Source: Bacillota bacterium
GTDB taxonomy: Bacteria; Bacillota; Clostridia; Lachnospirales; Lachnospiraceae
Reading direction: 5' to 3'
NCBI GenBank assembly: GCA_023457255.1
Contig: JAEWMB010000018.1
Span: 1 to 64,000, forward strand
DNA length: 64,000 bases
The position numbers and the translations under genes are program-made. Below, in pieces: positions 8,183-18,009 of the stretch; positions within the stretch are counted from its first letter, which is position 1; the number at the start of each line of letters is the position of its first letter. The notes beneath the pieces are model-generated. The model worked only from the letters and a program-made list of their open reading frames with translations, searched no databases and was not told the origin of the DNA.

Positions 8183-9019
8183 TTATACTCTTTTCTCAGC
8201 AATTGGAATATTAAATAAGACATATTCCAATTCTTCATTATTTTCAACAATCGTAGCTATTTTAACACCTAATAAATCCCCATCTACTCTAAGATTATGT
8301 TCTCTCATGTAAGAAAGCGGCTCTTGAAATATATGCTTCCTATATTTATAAGTATTTTTATTAATTTTATCAATATTAACCGGCAGCTTTTCTAAACTCA
8401 TGAGAGTTTTTCTTGTAGGATAACGTTCCGTATACTCATTTTCCTCAATGTTAAACTGATTTAAATCGGATACCTTTACAGCCCAGCCCATATGAATCGC
8501 TATTTCTTCGCATTCAAGATCTTGTTTTTTAATTACATATATCATCTGCACCTTTGGCGCCAAATATAAATACTCATGAATTTTTTTAATACGATTTTCT
8601 TCCAGTAATAACTCTTTTCCGCTTTGATATAATACATAAGAATACGCAATACAATCTCTAATATAAAGGTTTTGATAAGTACTGTTTGTTTTCTCCAAAA
8701 GAATCAGGTCATCCCGTAATCGTTGCCTTAGATGTGTCAAATAGGCTATCTGATCCTCCATATTCTGGTCTTGCACTTGATAATGTTCGATTAATCCTTG
8801 AATACTATAATCTTTCATCTTTATAATATCAGTATGCCCAAACCCATATTTTCTTAACGCTCTCACTGTCATTAACCTGGTAAGAGCACCTTTATTGTAG
8901 TATCTATATGTATTATTTTGATCCCGTTCTGATTTTATGTGGCCATACCTCTCATATCTCCTTACAGTATTGGTCGATACATTTAACAATTTAGCCAATT
9001 CGCTAATTTTATATTTCAT
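8183..9019 (-). CDS. MerR-family transcriptional regulator
   Basis: A 278-residue DNA-binding protein. The N-terminal winged helix-turn-helix (1-70) has the MerR pattern YKISELAKLLNVSTNTVRRYE, followed by the wing NTYRYYNK. A helical linker (75-115) leads to a C-terminal region of about 150 residues that resembles effector-binding (GyrI-like) domains only loosely. The MerR cysteines for metal sensing are absent, so an organic ligand is more likely. GGAGG precedes the ATG. No partner gene is adjacent; the target may be its own promoter or the candidate RNA next to it. Confidence 0.85.
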   Translation of the reverse strand: MKYKISELAKLLNVSTNTVRRYERYGHIKSERDQNNTYRYYNKGALTRLMTVRALRKYGFGHTDIIKMKDYSIQGLIEHYQVQDQNMEDQIAYLTHLRQRLRDDLILLEKTNSTYQNLYIRDCIAYSYVLYQSGKELLLEENRIKKIHEYLYLAPKVQMIYVIKKQDLECEEIAIHMGWAVKVSDLNQFNIEENEYTERYPTRKTLMSLEKLPVNIDKINKNTYKYRKHIFQEPLSYMREHNLRVDGDLLGVKIATIVENNEELEYVLFNIPIAEKRV

Positions 9020-9234
9020 GTAAAACCTCCAAAATATTGCCTGGTATTACTTTGTAAATTGTAACTACTATTATATCATAATGCTTTTTAATGTCAAATA
9101 TTCGTCATATTGATTAGTTTTTATTATTTAAATGCCCTTTTTTGTAAATTTTAGTCATGTTTTGCTCGAAAGCTATGTATTAAAACAAAATAGTAAGCAA
9201 AACATTTTTTACAGATAACCCTAAACCCATCAAA

Positions 9235-9268
9235 GAAAGAGTGAGATTAATACTAATCTCACTCTTTC
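9235..9268 (-). terminator. Terminator of the pectate lyase gene
   Basis: A perfect 14-bp stem, GAAAGAGTGAGATT and its complement, with a 6-nt loop lies 46 bp downstream of the pectate lyase stop. Confidence 0.8.
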
Positions 9269-9314
9269 CTGTCATACTGGTATTAAATTAACTTACATAT
9301 TATTTACCTAAGAA

Positions 9315-12300
9315 CTATTGAGTAATTTTTACCTTTGCCTTGCTTGAAATTACTTTTCCATTTTTATCTACTACACTAACTACCACATAATCTTCTCCTA
9401 AAGATTGTGCTGATACAAAAGCAGTCAGTTTTCCATAATTTTTTCCAACTATAGCAATTTCCCGCTTTGCAGTCATCCATACAATATCTTCAGCTCTATA
9501 GCCATTGGCTTCCACAGTAAACGCTATTCTTTCTCCAAGTACCATGGAGGATACTGATTTCTTAAGCGCAAAGTTAGCCTCTTTTACTGCAACTTGCTGT
9601 TGAAATTGCTTTTCTGTACCATCCGGTAACGTTACAGTAATATAAATTATGGTCGTTCCTTTGCTCTTACCGGTAATCTTTCCAGTTTGACTTACTGTAG
9701 CAATCTTGGCATTATCAGATTTATAACGAATCATTATTTCACTTGACGATAAATCGGTATTCGATCCGGTAAAGCTCTTTACAACCTTTAGTGTACTTGG
9801 ATAACGTAAAGCTACCCATTCCCAATCCTTTGTTCCTCCAATATAAATGTTATTCTTATTGTTCACTTTAATTTGATCAAGTAAGGATACTACGATCTCC
9901 TTGGATGGCTTCTGGCTTAACATTACGTAACTTGAACAATGATTGACAGCAATATTAACATAGCCATTTTCATCAATGGTATACTCATTGTTTGGTAATT
10001 CAAGTAATTTGCTGCTTTTCTGATCAAAATAATATAAATACAGTTTATTATTTAATGTATTTCCATTATTTTTAGCATCCGTTACCGAAATATTTACTAA
10101 GGAACTAACAGGTAATTTTCCGCTATGAGAGAAATCTATGACGGTGCCCGCTATTGTATGGTTAACTTTTTCATTATTCCCTTGTAAATCAATGTTAGCA
10201 TTCTTTCTGACATTCAATTGAAGATTAACACCTTGGGTTTCATGAATAGAACCGCTGAGTGCCTCCTTATCAAATGTCCAGCTGTAACCGCTTCTGCCTT
10301 CTTCTTTCACATTTACTGTCAAGTTTTTATCTTTTCCTGCAAAGGTCTTAATCACGGATTGAGATAAAATAATATCACCTATCCTGCAATTATATTGTTC
10401 TATTGCCTGCGGCTGTAAATTCAAATTAAGTACGACATTATCTACGGATTGTTTACTCACTTGATCCTTCAAATCGTTCGTTGGAAGTTCTAACTTAATT
10501 GTCTTTTCCGTTCCTGCATCTTGATTGGATTGTGATATTTTTAATAACTCTAAAGGCATCGATACCGTTAACTCTAAATTCTTATCATAATCTTTTGCTT
10601 CTGATACCGTTGTATATAACGTTGTTTCATTAAAAATCACCTTATCATTGCGGTCTTTCCTTATAACAATCTCTAATGATTCTTTTCTGCTATTTTGATA
10701 TAAAATATTTTTACTTTGTTGAACTATAGAATCGTTTTTATCTACTACTTTGGATTCCGTAGTTACAATAGTTATATCATTCTCATATGCAGTTGTTATA
10801 ATTGTTGTCGTTAAACCGCCATCTTCATTCTTGGTAATTTCCTTCTTAACCGATGGTTCGGTGTTTGTATTTGGATTTGTTTCCGGCTCAGGATTTGGTG
10901 TTGCTTCCGGTGTCGGATTTGGTGTTACTTCCGGCGTTGGTTCCGGTGTTACTTCTGGTGTTGGTTCTGGTGTTACTTCTGGTGTTGGTTCTGGTGTTTC
11001 CCGGATTCCAAAAACCGCACCAATCACGCCGCCTTCGGTGGAGAAGGACGCATATTTGTTATTTTCTTTTATCTGTAAGAAACCATGAGTGTTGATAGAA
11101 CCATCTGAATTTCTCCATACGGTATGAAAGTCAGTGGAGGTATCTGGTGCTGTAATACTTACAAATATATCACTTGCAACCGGTTTAATTTCTGCTCCAA
11201 CCTTCTTTGTAGAATCAAAATCTCCTCCTACACTTCCTTCATACTCATAATACTTACTGCTGTTCATGTATACAACTCTTGCTCCGATTGCAGATACAAT
11301 CTTATCGGAACCGATTTTATTTGTGCTTACACCAATAGCGTTGTAGACGGTTGGCTGTTTTGCACGGTCAATCTGAAAATTAGCTTTATTTTTATTATAG
11401 ACACCATTTTCAAATGCTGTGATATTTTTAAATATAAGCGCGGCTGGATTATTGTTATCCGTAAATCCATGTGCTCCATTTTCAAATGCCATACAGTTTT
11501 CAATGATATGCGGTGTCGCAATCCCTGAACCGCCAAGTTTAAATCCATTCATATCACCACTTGCACTGCCTGAGCCACTTGTTAACTTTCCATTTCGAAA
11601 AGCAATACAATTTTTAAGAGTGATTATTCCAATTGGACCGGTTTCAGATTTCGCATATAAATCCCAGCCGTCATCGCTGTTATTATAAGACATACAGCCA
11701 TCAAATACATTGCCCTCACCGCAAGTTAATTTTGCTGCAAAACCGTCTGCATTCTCTCCGGTATGATCACTGTTATTGAAAGAAGTACAGTTCTTAATTA
11801 AATTATAACTAGGCCACTTATCGATCGTAGCAGCAGTAACGTCATAACGGCTTAATTGTAAACCTGTATCTCTATTTTCATAAAAACGGCACATTTCAAT
11901 AATATTATGATTTCCCGAAAGTAACATACCGTTATCTCCGGCACCTTTAAAATCGATTCCGTACCACTTCCAATAGTCACCATCTTGTACAACGCCACGA
12001 TTGCTTGTATCGTATGCCTGAGTAGAAAAATCTAAAACAACATTACCACTGTAACTTCTTACAGTCTTATATGCGCCGGTACTTCCGCTGTTTAATTTTT
12101 CAACTACAATCATTTCACTGTAGGAATAATTTCCCGGCAGCATCCAAATTGTATTACCAGCCTTTATCTTGGTCAGTGCAACTCTCAACTCCATTGGTTC
12201 TTCAAAAGTACCTTTTGCATCCTGCGGTGCATACGGTGCAACAAAGATATCACCCTCTACACTTGATTCCGGAGGTATTGGTGTCGGCGTTACCGTTGGT

Positions 12301-14501
12301 ACACCTGTTGGTATTTCTGTCGGTGTTGGTGTTGGTTCACCTGTTGGTATTTCCGTCGGTGTTGGCGTCGGCACTTCTTGTTCCTCAAAGGATAAGCCCA
12401 TATAAAACAAATTAGAAGTATCCGCCTTCTCTATTGTATAGCTTGTTCCAGCCAGAACATCAATTGTTAAGATACCGGTTTCCGCATTACCTGTAAATTT
12501 TGTACCATTTACCTTTGCATTAACCTTACCGTCTAAAGGATTAAATACCATAAGATAAGTTCCATCCCCCGGTGCAGTAAACTCAATCCTTGTTATGCCT
12601 TCCATCTTTAGGCATTGTGTCAAAGTTAAACCATTGTATTGAACACTGCCTTTCGACGTAGATAAGTTTCCTGTAATAGTATAGACAGTACTTGTAATCC
12701 CTTGTGTCGTGAAATTATGGGAATATGCTCCACTTGACGGAGGCTGTGTTGGTGTCGGCGCACCGGTTGGTCCTTCCGTTGGCTCTCCTGTTGGTGTCAC
12801 AGTTGGCACTCCCGTTGGCTCTTCCTTAACATCTCCTATTCCACCGATGGAAACTAATTCAGGCTGATACTCACGGATCGCCGCTTGCAGCTCAGGAATA
12901 ATTTCATAATTTGTATCTTCTGAGACATCAAAAGACCATTTGAAATCTCCGCCGTTTATTCGTCCTGCATAGAGTTCAGTCTTAGCTTTTCCAACTTCTG
13001 CAGTATCTGCCACATAGGAATATATCTTGTTTGGATCAGTATCAAAATTATTATAAGGAGTACCTCCTTGCATAGTTACTACACTAGAAGGAATTTGTTC
13101 CTCTCTGCTTTCTACCGTATAGGCATCAATTTGCCCCTCATCTGGTGTTGTATGCTGAGTTACAAACCGTGTTGCTCCAATAATTACATTACCAAATTCC
13201 TTAATAATTCCACCATCTTCTTTAGAGAAAGTTCCTTCCCCTGTATATCCGCCGGTTGCTGACTCATATTTATCAGAACCCTGACCTGAGGAGAGCATTG
13301 GATACTTACAATTTCTAAAATAATTATTTTCTGAAAATGCAGAAGCTCCGTTCGTAACTCCAATGCCATACTTTGATACTCCATCAAAGTAATTGTTATA
13401 TATGTGTATACTTCCCGCTCTGATTCGTGGATGACGAGAATCAGAATGATCAAACCAATTATGATGGTAAGTAATAAAAAACTCTTCTGTATCCTTCATC
13501 CCAGCTAAGCTTGATTTTCCTGAATCCCAAAAATGGTTATAGGAAACTGTAACATAGGTGGAGAAAGCTTTCACATCGACAGAGCCATCGCCCTTAACTT
13601 GATCTGAAGCACTGCCTGGTTTTCCATAAAATATATCATTGTTATGAATCCATACATTCTCATTCTTAGTATCCAGCGAAATTGCATCATCGCCAAACCA
13701 CATGATTCCTAGGTTTCTAATCTCAATATTTTTACCTTCTCGAACCAAAAATCCCCAGCCATATGCGGTGGCATCATTTCCGATCCCTTCTACAGTCACA
13801 TTAAAAGTTTTCTTTATATTTAATAAAGAACCGCTAACTCCAGTCGGAGTTTCTACCTTTCCAATCATACGAATGATAAGCGGTCTGGTATCCTTCCCTT
13901 TTTCTCTCTTTGACAAGATGTCAACAATACCAATACCAGTCTCAGTATTAGAACCTGTGATTACATCTAAAGTAACTGTATCCTTATTTTCATTGGTAAG
14001 ATAAATAATCTGTGCATCATCTCTAACAGTTCCATCTTCCTTATATCCTCCGGAACCTGTTTTGTAAGTAGAAAACTCTGAGAATGCAAATCCTTCTCTT
14101 GTATGTGCGGATACACTTAATTCACTTGTTACCTGTGCGCTTTCATGAACTTCTTCCCCTGCTGCAACAGGAACCACCTTAAGAACATAGCTGCCTTCTG
14201 CAAGTCCTACCGCATCAGCCCTATAGTAAGTCGGATATTTTCTAATTAATTCATTAGCTAACTTAGTATAGGCACTGTCGTCCTCTGATGCCTTTTTCAC
14301 ATATGCAGTATATCCTTCCGCCGCTTCGGCAGGTGTCCACTTCACATATGCTGATTCCAGCCAGCCACCACTTTCAAAAAGATTGATGTCTGTACCGGCT
14401 GCTTTGACAACCATACGAAATGATGATGGTACCATGGCTGTCAGCAACATTATCATCGCTAATAACCTTGCTATCCATCGTTTCAAATTCACCCTTTGCA
14501 T
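9315..14501 (-). CDS. Secreted two-headed pectate lyase (PL1 + PL9)
   Basis: A 1728-residue secreted enzyme. A signal peptide (1-35) is followed by a short fibronectin-like region (36-130) and a PL1 pectate lyase domain (about 135-555) with the parallel-beta-helix signatures WFGDDAISLD (268-277), NHFWDSGKSSL and HHNWFDHSDSRHPRIRAG (346-363, with the HPRIR arginine region). A P/T linker (560-590) leads to a small beta domain (591-705), a second P/T linker, then a PL9-type domain (about 750-1165: DIFVAPYAPQDAKGTFEEP, GDYWKWYGIDFKG, GENADGFAAKL, NSDDGWDLY). A third PEPTPEVT repeat linker (1167-1215) precedes about 500 residues of beta-rich modules ending in a Big2/Ig-like pair. Both lyases cleave polygalacturonate by Ca-dependent beta-elimination. 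No sorting motif is seen. AGGAGG precedes the ATG. Confidence 0.9.
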   Translation of the reverse strand: MQRVNLKRWIARLLAMIMLLTAMVPSSFRMVVKAAGTDINLFESGGWLESAYVKWTPAEAAEGYTAYVKKASEDDSAYTKLANELIRKYPTYYRADAVGLAEGSYVLKVVPVAAGEEVHESAQVTSELSVSAHTREGFAFSEFSTYKTGSGGYKEDGTVRDDAQIIYLTNENKDTVTLDVITGSNTETGIGIVDILSKREKGKDTRPLIIRMIGKVETPTGVSGSLLNIKKTFNVTVEGIGNDATAYGWGFLVREGKNIEIRNLGIMWFGDDAISLDTKNENVWIHNNDIFYGKPGSASDQVKGDGSVDVKAFSTYVTVSYNHFWDSGKSSLAGMKDTEEFFITYHHNWFDHSDSRHPRIRAGSIHIYNNYFDGVSKYGIGVTNGASAFSENNYFRNCKYPMLSSGQGSDKYESATGGYTGEGTFSKEDGGIIKEFGNVIIGATRFVTQHTTPDEGQIDAYTVESREEQIPSSVVTMQGGTPYNNFDTDPNKIYSYVADTAEVGKAKTELYAGRINGGDFKWSFDVSEDTNYEIIPELQAAIREYQPELVSIGGIGDVKEEPTGVPTVTPTGEPTEGPTGAPTPTQPPSSGAYSHNFTTQGITSTVYTITGNLSTSKGSVQYNGLTLTQCLKMEGITRIEFTAPGDGTYLMVFNPLDGKVNAKVNGTKFTGNAETGILTIDVLAGTSYTIEKADTSNLFYMGLSFEEQEVPTPTPTEIPTGEPTPTPTEIPTGVPTVTPTPIPPESSVEGDIFVAPYAPQDAKGTFEEPMELRVALTKIKAGNTIWMLPGNYSYSEMIVVEKLNSGSTGAYKTVRSYSGNVVLDFSTQAYDTSNRGVVQDGDYWKWYGIDFKGAGDNGMLLSGNHNIIEMCRFYENRDTGLQLSRYDVTAATIDKWPSYNLIKNCTSFNNSDHTGENADGFAAKLTCGEGNVFDGCMSYNNSDDGWDLYAKSETGPIGIITLKNCIAFRNGKLTSGSGSASGDMNGFKLGGSGIATPHIIENCMAFENGAHGFTDNNNPAALIFKNITAFENGVYNKNKANFQIDRAKQPTVYNAIGVSTNKIGSDKIVSAIGARVVYMNSSKYYEYEGSVGGDFDSTKKVGAEIKPVASDIFVSITAPDTSTDFHTVWRNSDGSINTHGFLQIKENNKYASFSTEGGVIGAVFGIRETPEPTPEVTPEPTPEVTPEPTPEVTPNPTPEATPNPEPETNPNTNTEPSVKKEITKNEDGGLTTTIITTAYENDITIVTTESKVVDKNDSIVQQSKNILYQNSRKESLEIVIRKDRNDKVIFNETTLYTTVSEAKDYDKNLELTVSMPLELLKISQSNQDAGTEKTIKLELPTNDLKDQVSKQSVDNVVLNLNLQPQAIEQYNCRIGDIILSQSVIKTFAGKDKNLTVNVKEEGRSGYSWTFDKEALSGSIHETQGVNLQLNVRKNANIDLQGNNEKVNHTIAGTVIDFSHSGKLPVSSLVNISVTDAKNNGNTLNNKLYLYYFDQKSSKLLELPNNEYTIDENGYVNIAVNHCSSYVMLSQKPSKEIVVSLLDQIKVNNKNNIYIGGTKDWEWVALRYPSTLKVVKSFTGSNTDLSSSEIMIRYKSDNAKIATVSQTGKITGKSKGTTIIYITVTLPDGTEKQFQQQVAVKEANFALKKSVSSMVLGERIAFTVEANGYRAEDIVWMTAKREIAIVGKNYGKLTAFVSAQSLGEDYVVVSVVDKNGKVISSKAKVKITQ

Positions 14502-14547
14502 TGAAACCCTCCTATAATCTTACATTATTAATAATTGAAACAAGATT

Positions 14548-14578
14548 ATTATAAAGTCTGACCCACTGTCATAGTCAA
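14548..14578 (-). promoter_or_regulatory. Possible promoter of the pectate lyase gene
   Basis: On the - strand, TTGACT is followed after 19 nt by TATAAT, ending about 47 bp before the ATG. The spacing is long, so activation by a regulator is plausible. An inverted repeat lies 45-65 bp further upstream. Confidence 0.45.
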
Positions 14579-14622
14579 TCTTTTATTCAAAATTAAAGAA
14601 AATAATGTGATTTCTCAAGAAA

Positions 14623-14643
14623 TTTCGTTCATATTAAACGAAA
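14623..14643. promoter_or_regulatory. Inverted repeat, possible operator
   Basis: TTTCGTT-7 nt-AACGAAA lies upstream of the suboptimal pectate lyase promoter, in a position typical of an activator site. No matching regulator can be named. Confidence 0.3.
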
Positions 14644-14665
14644 GGCAGAAATATGTTGTAAAATA

Positions 14666-14815
14666 TTAGAAAATATTGTAATATTGTAAAAAATATAGGG
14701 ACAGGGTATAAAATTTCACTCCTGTCCCTTGTTTATAATAAGGTCTTGAATAGATTCCTTTCCAATTTTTAAATGCGGAATCAACTGCCTTTGGTGTTAC
14801 TTCAAATGGATTCAT
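14666..14815 (-). pseudogene. Short reading frame with good start, likely gene remnant
   Basis: A start with a well-placed AGGAG site opens a 49-codon frame beginning MNPFEVTPKAVDSAFKNWK. The first 28 residues look like natural protein. The frame then runs through the terminator hairpin at 14698-14728 and ends in low-complexity AT sequence, so the original 3' part seems lost. The parent family is not recognised. It lies between the GH43 and pectate lyase genes. Confidence 0.35.
14698..14728 (-). terminator. Terminator downstream of the GH43 gene
   Basis: GGGACAGG and CCTGTCCC form an 8-bp stem. On the - strand the stem is followed by TATATTTTTT. It would end transcripts from the long arabinan operon ahead of the separately promoted pectate lyase gene. 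Confidence 0.65.
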
Positions 14816-14963
14816 TCTAATACACTCCTTTCTTAAATAGCCAGCAATTCAATCTGCCATTCAAGAAGTAATGTTCCCCAATGTTCCCATTCTATGTACT
14901 CACTCAAGCATCTGCAAAGGAGACCAAATAAAGAGAGGGTACAGCTCAGTGTTAAAACTGGTT

Positions 14964-16025
14964 TTAATCAAACTCCCAGAACTCTTTCCTCCGGTACTCA
15001 AACACTGGTTTTCCCGCAGCATCCCATGCAACTTCCAATAACATTGCATGACGGTTAGGGTCATAAAGTGGCTCTGCAATCAGATGCTCATACTGTCTTG
15101 CATGGAATACCATAATATCTCTTCCATCGCTTGATTTTGTAAAGGAGTTATGCCCTGGTCCGTAAAACCCTTTGTCCTTATGCGTAGACAATACCGGATA
15201 TCGTTCCTTCTTCCAGGATTGCGGATCTAAAAGCTCCGCATCTTCTTTGGCGGTAAGCATACCAACACAATAACTTGCATCCGTGGCACTTGCAGAATAC
15301 GTAACATAAATCTTCCCTTTATGCTTTAACACGGCAGGGCCTTCTGCTACCCAAAATCCTTTTCTCTCCCAATCATAATCGGGAGTAGTTAATAACACTT
15401 GAACTGTGCTTAGCCGGTTGGCGGACTCTAGTTTCGCAATATATAAGTTAGAGATCATCTTGCCCACTCCAACCTTCTCCGCCCAGATATAGTAATAGCT
15501 TCCCTGGCGTTCAAATACTGTCGCATCCAAAGAAAATGCCTGAAAAGAAAATTCATCACCTTCTGCTGCTTGCATTTTTCCCAGTTCAATCCATTCATCC
15601 TCCATTGGATCTCCGGCACATTCCAGTACATATGGTCTAATCTTCCACTTATCCTCCTGCTCACCCGCTGCAAAATAAATGTACCATTTTCCAAATAAAT
15701 AATGCAGCTCCGGTGCCCATATATGTTCACTCATCGGCCCTTTTTCATGCCGCTTCCAGATTACCCTCTCTCCTGCAGTACTCAATGCAGATAATTTATT
15801 ACTGCTTCTAAGTATAATCCGGTCATAGGAAGGAACGGAAGCGGTGAAATAGTATCTCCCATCGTGATGCCGATAGACATAAGGGTCTGCCCGTTGTGTA
15901 ATCCATGCTTTATTATATTCTGTCAAAAAACTCTCCACTGCTGCTAACCTCCATATGTTTCCTTGGTTTCTATTCCGTATCTTTTCTAATTTCTGTTGGG
16001 CATATTTACAATATCTCATATTCAT
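14964..16025 (-). CDS. GH43 family arabinofuranosidase/arabinosidase (cytoplasmic)
   Basis: A 353-residue glycosidase with a five-bladed propeller layout. The catalytic triad is visible: Asp47 in RADPYV (general base), Asp167 in SLDATV (pKa modulator) and Glu228 in AEGP (general acid). The APELH segment (104-108) and YGPGHNSF (near 290) are also family hallmarks. There is no signal peptide, so it acts inside the cell, probably releasing L-arabinose from imported arabino-oligosaccharides. It could alternatively act on xylo-oligosaccharides, since family members vary. The start ATG has no convincing ribosome site (upstream is GAAGTATATAAAA), unlike its neighbours. It follows the LamG gene by 66 bp. 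Confidence 0.85.
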   Translation of the reverse strand: MNMRYCKYAQQKLEKIRNRNQGNIWRLAAVESFLTEYNKAWITQRADPYVYRHHDGRYYFTASVPSYDRIILRSSNKLSALSTAGERVIWKRHEKGPMSEHIWAPELHYLFGKWYIYFAAGEQEDKWKIRPYVLECAGDPMEDEWIELGKMQAAEGDEFSFQAFSLDATVFERQGSYYYIWAEKVGVGKMISNLYIAKLESANRLSTVQVLLTTPDYDWERKGFWVAEGPAVLKHKGKIYVTYSASATDASYCVGMLTAKEDAELLDPQSWKKERYPVLSTHKDKGFYGPGHNSFTKSSDGRDIMVFHARQYEHLIAEPLYDPNRHAMLLEVAWDAAGKPVFEYRRKEFWEFD

Positions 16026-16091
16026 TTTTATATACTTCGTATGAAAATAACTTTAAATATTTCCCTGTTATTTAATCTTTATTTCAAAAAT

Positions 16092-17873
16092 TTATTTCGC
16101 ATTTTTCTTTTTTATCATAAAGATTACAACTCCACCTATGACTGCTGCCGCTGCGACAACAATTACAACGATTACTGAAGAATTTACACTTCCTGCATCC
16201 GCATTCGTTTCAACCACCGCTTCGGTTGGAGCAGGAGTAGCAGTTGGCTCCGGGGTGGCAGTTGGCGCTTTGGTTGCGGTTGGCTCCGGGGTTTGGGTTG
16301 GTTCTGGAGCAGCCACTGCGGATGCTCCCGCCAAGGCAGCAACTTGTTCTTCTGTCAATACTGTATCATATAGTTCTATCTCGTCAAATAAACCTTTAAA
16401 GATAATATCCCAGCAATTGATACCAACATAAGCTTTCGCATCTCCTGCAAATGTTCCGGTTGCTACAGGGCCTTCTCCAACATATACTCCGTTTACATAT
16501 AGTTTGCTGACTACGGTATCAGGTACAAGATCACCAGTTGCCGGGTCCGTTGCCGGCGTCTGACCATCGACAGTCACTACTATATGGCTCCATTCATTCT
16601 TGGGAATCTGATATCCGCCGCCGGCAGTAAAATATGCAGTACAATACCATGGCCATGCCCCTGTTATTTCATTTCTTGACCAGATGATTGGGCAACTGTC
16701 CCCATCCCAGTCCGTCTTTGTGATATTCAGCCATTTCGCAGAGGTATTCGCACTCAATAAATCTGACCCTAGCTGAACAATTGGTCCAAAATTTGAAAAT
16801 CTGGCCGGATTTATCCAAAATGCCAGAGTATATGTTTCTCCAATCGCCGGCTGATCCAACAATAAACCAAATGTCCCATCCAAAGAAACTGCTTTGCCAT
16901 TCTTTCCTTCAACAAAAGCCGCTTTTGCATTATCTCCTTCGATTGGCAGCACCCCTGCATTCCCGCCATCTTCATTGTCCCCCTCACGAATCAACACTTG
17001 CGCACCATCTAAGCTATCTTCAAAAGAATACTTTTTCACCGGTGTAAGAGGGAGGGAAACTCCTGCCAGCTCTGCCGCCTCTGCTGCTGTTAATACGGTA
17101 TCGTAAATTTTAACCTCATCAAATGCACCTTTAAAGATAATATCCCAGCAGTTAATTCCAAGGTATGCCTTTGCATCTCCTGCAAACGTTCCGGTTGCTA
17201 CCGGCCCTTCTCCGATAAGCTCTCCATTTACATATAACTTGCTGACTACAGTATCTGCAACAGCGTCACCGGTTACAGGATCAATCGCTGTCGTCTGGCC
17301 ATCGACAGTAACAACAATATGACTCCATTCTTTCTTGGGAATCTGATACCCGCCTCCGGCAGTAAAATAAGCGGTACAATACCATGGCCATGCCCCTGTC
17401 AACTCATTTCTTGACCATATGACCGGGCAGCTGTCCCCATCCCAATCTGTCTTTGTAATGTTAAGCCATGTCGACGAAGCATTGGTACCTAAAAGATCAG
17501 AGCCAATCTGAACAATCGGCCCAAAGTTTGAGAATCTCTCCGGACTAACCCAAAATGCAATGGAATAGGTTTCTCCCGGAGCAACTGCATCTAGCTCTAA
17601 ACCAAAGGTACCATCTAAAAATACTGCTTGACCGTTCTTTCCCGCTACATAAGTTACCGTTGCCTTCGTATCTTCGGTTGGAAGAACTCCCGTATTTCCG
17701 CCCTCTTCATTATCACCTTCACGAGATATAGTCTTAGCCCCGCCAAGATCGCCATCAAAATTATATTCCTTCGTTGGTGTTGGTGCTGCCAGCGACTTCA
17801 CCGGATTTGTTATCAGTGCTCCCAATACAAAAGCTGTTACCACAAGACCTGTCATAACTAATTTTTTCTTCAT
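16092..17873 (-). CDS. Membrane-anchored protein with two near-identical LamG/concanavalin-like domains
   Basis: A 593-residue surface protein. A signal peptide (1-30, ending SLAA) is followed by two LamG-like sandwich domains (about 35-270 and 278-512), a P/T/E-rich spacer (about 520-560) and a C-terminal membrane helix (about 566-588) ending KKKNAK. The two domains are strikingly alike: WLNITKTDWDGDSCP and AWPWYCTAYFTAGGGYQIP occur in both. This points to a recent tandem duplication. Such domains bind sugar chains; no catalytic motif is evident, so it probably holds arabinan or pectin at the surface for the neighbouring importers. GGAGG precedes the ATG. Confidence 0.82.
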   Translation of the reverse strand: MKKKLVMTGLVVTAFVLGALITNPVKSLAAPTPTKEYNFDGDLGGAKTISREGDNEEGGNTGVLPTEDTKATVTYVAGKNGQAVFLDGTFGLELDAVAPGETYSIAFWVSPERFSNFGPIVQIGSDLLGTNASSTWLNITKTDWDGDSCPVIWSRNELTGAWPWYCTAYFTAGGGYQIPKKEWSHIVVTVDGQTTAIDPVTGDAVADTVVSKLYVNGELIGEGPVATGTFAGDAKAYLGINCWDIIFKGAFDEVKIYDTVLTAAEAAELAGVSLPLTPVKKYSFEDSLDGAQVLIREGDNEDGGNAGVLPIEGDNAKAAFVEGKNGKAVSLDGTFGLLLDQPAIGETYTLAFWINPARFSNFGPIVQLGSDLLSANTSAKWLNITKTDWDGDSCPIIWSRNEITGAWPWYCTAYFTAGGGYQIPKNEWSHIVVTVDGQTPATDPATGDLVPDTVVSKLYVNGVYVGEGPVATGTFAGDAKAYVGINCWDIIFKGLFDEIELYDTVLTEEQVAALAGASAVAAPEPTQTPEPTATKAPTATPEPTATPAPTEAVVETNADAGSVNSSVIVVIVVAAAAVIGGVVIFMIKKKNAK

Positions 17874-18009
17874 AGCTTTGCTCCTCCATATGAAATATGA
17901 ATTTTTCAGGGGTTCCAGAGTTTCTTATTCTCTGCAAGTACCCACTTATTGCTGTTGCTAATCTTACCTTCCTGTAAACAAACTAGTTAAGTGTTATAAA
18001 ATTCTCCTG

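Noticed and set aside
10900..11010. A CRISPR-like or minisatellite array
   Set aside because: The repeats are in-frame linker codons of the pectate lyase, with no spacer structure and no cas genes in the window.
10853..11095. Open frames opposite the PEPTPEVT linkers of the pectate lyase, and similar ones at 12071-12415 and 59556-59879
   Set aside because: They are antisense reflections of codon-biased proline/threonine repeats inside real genes.
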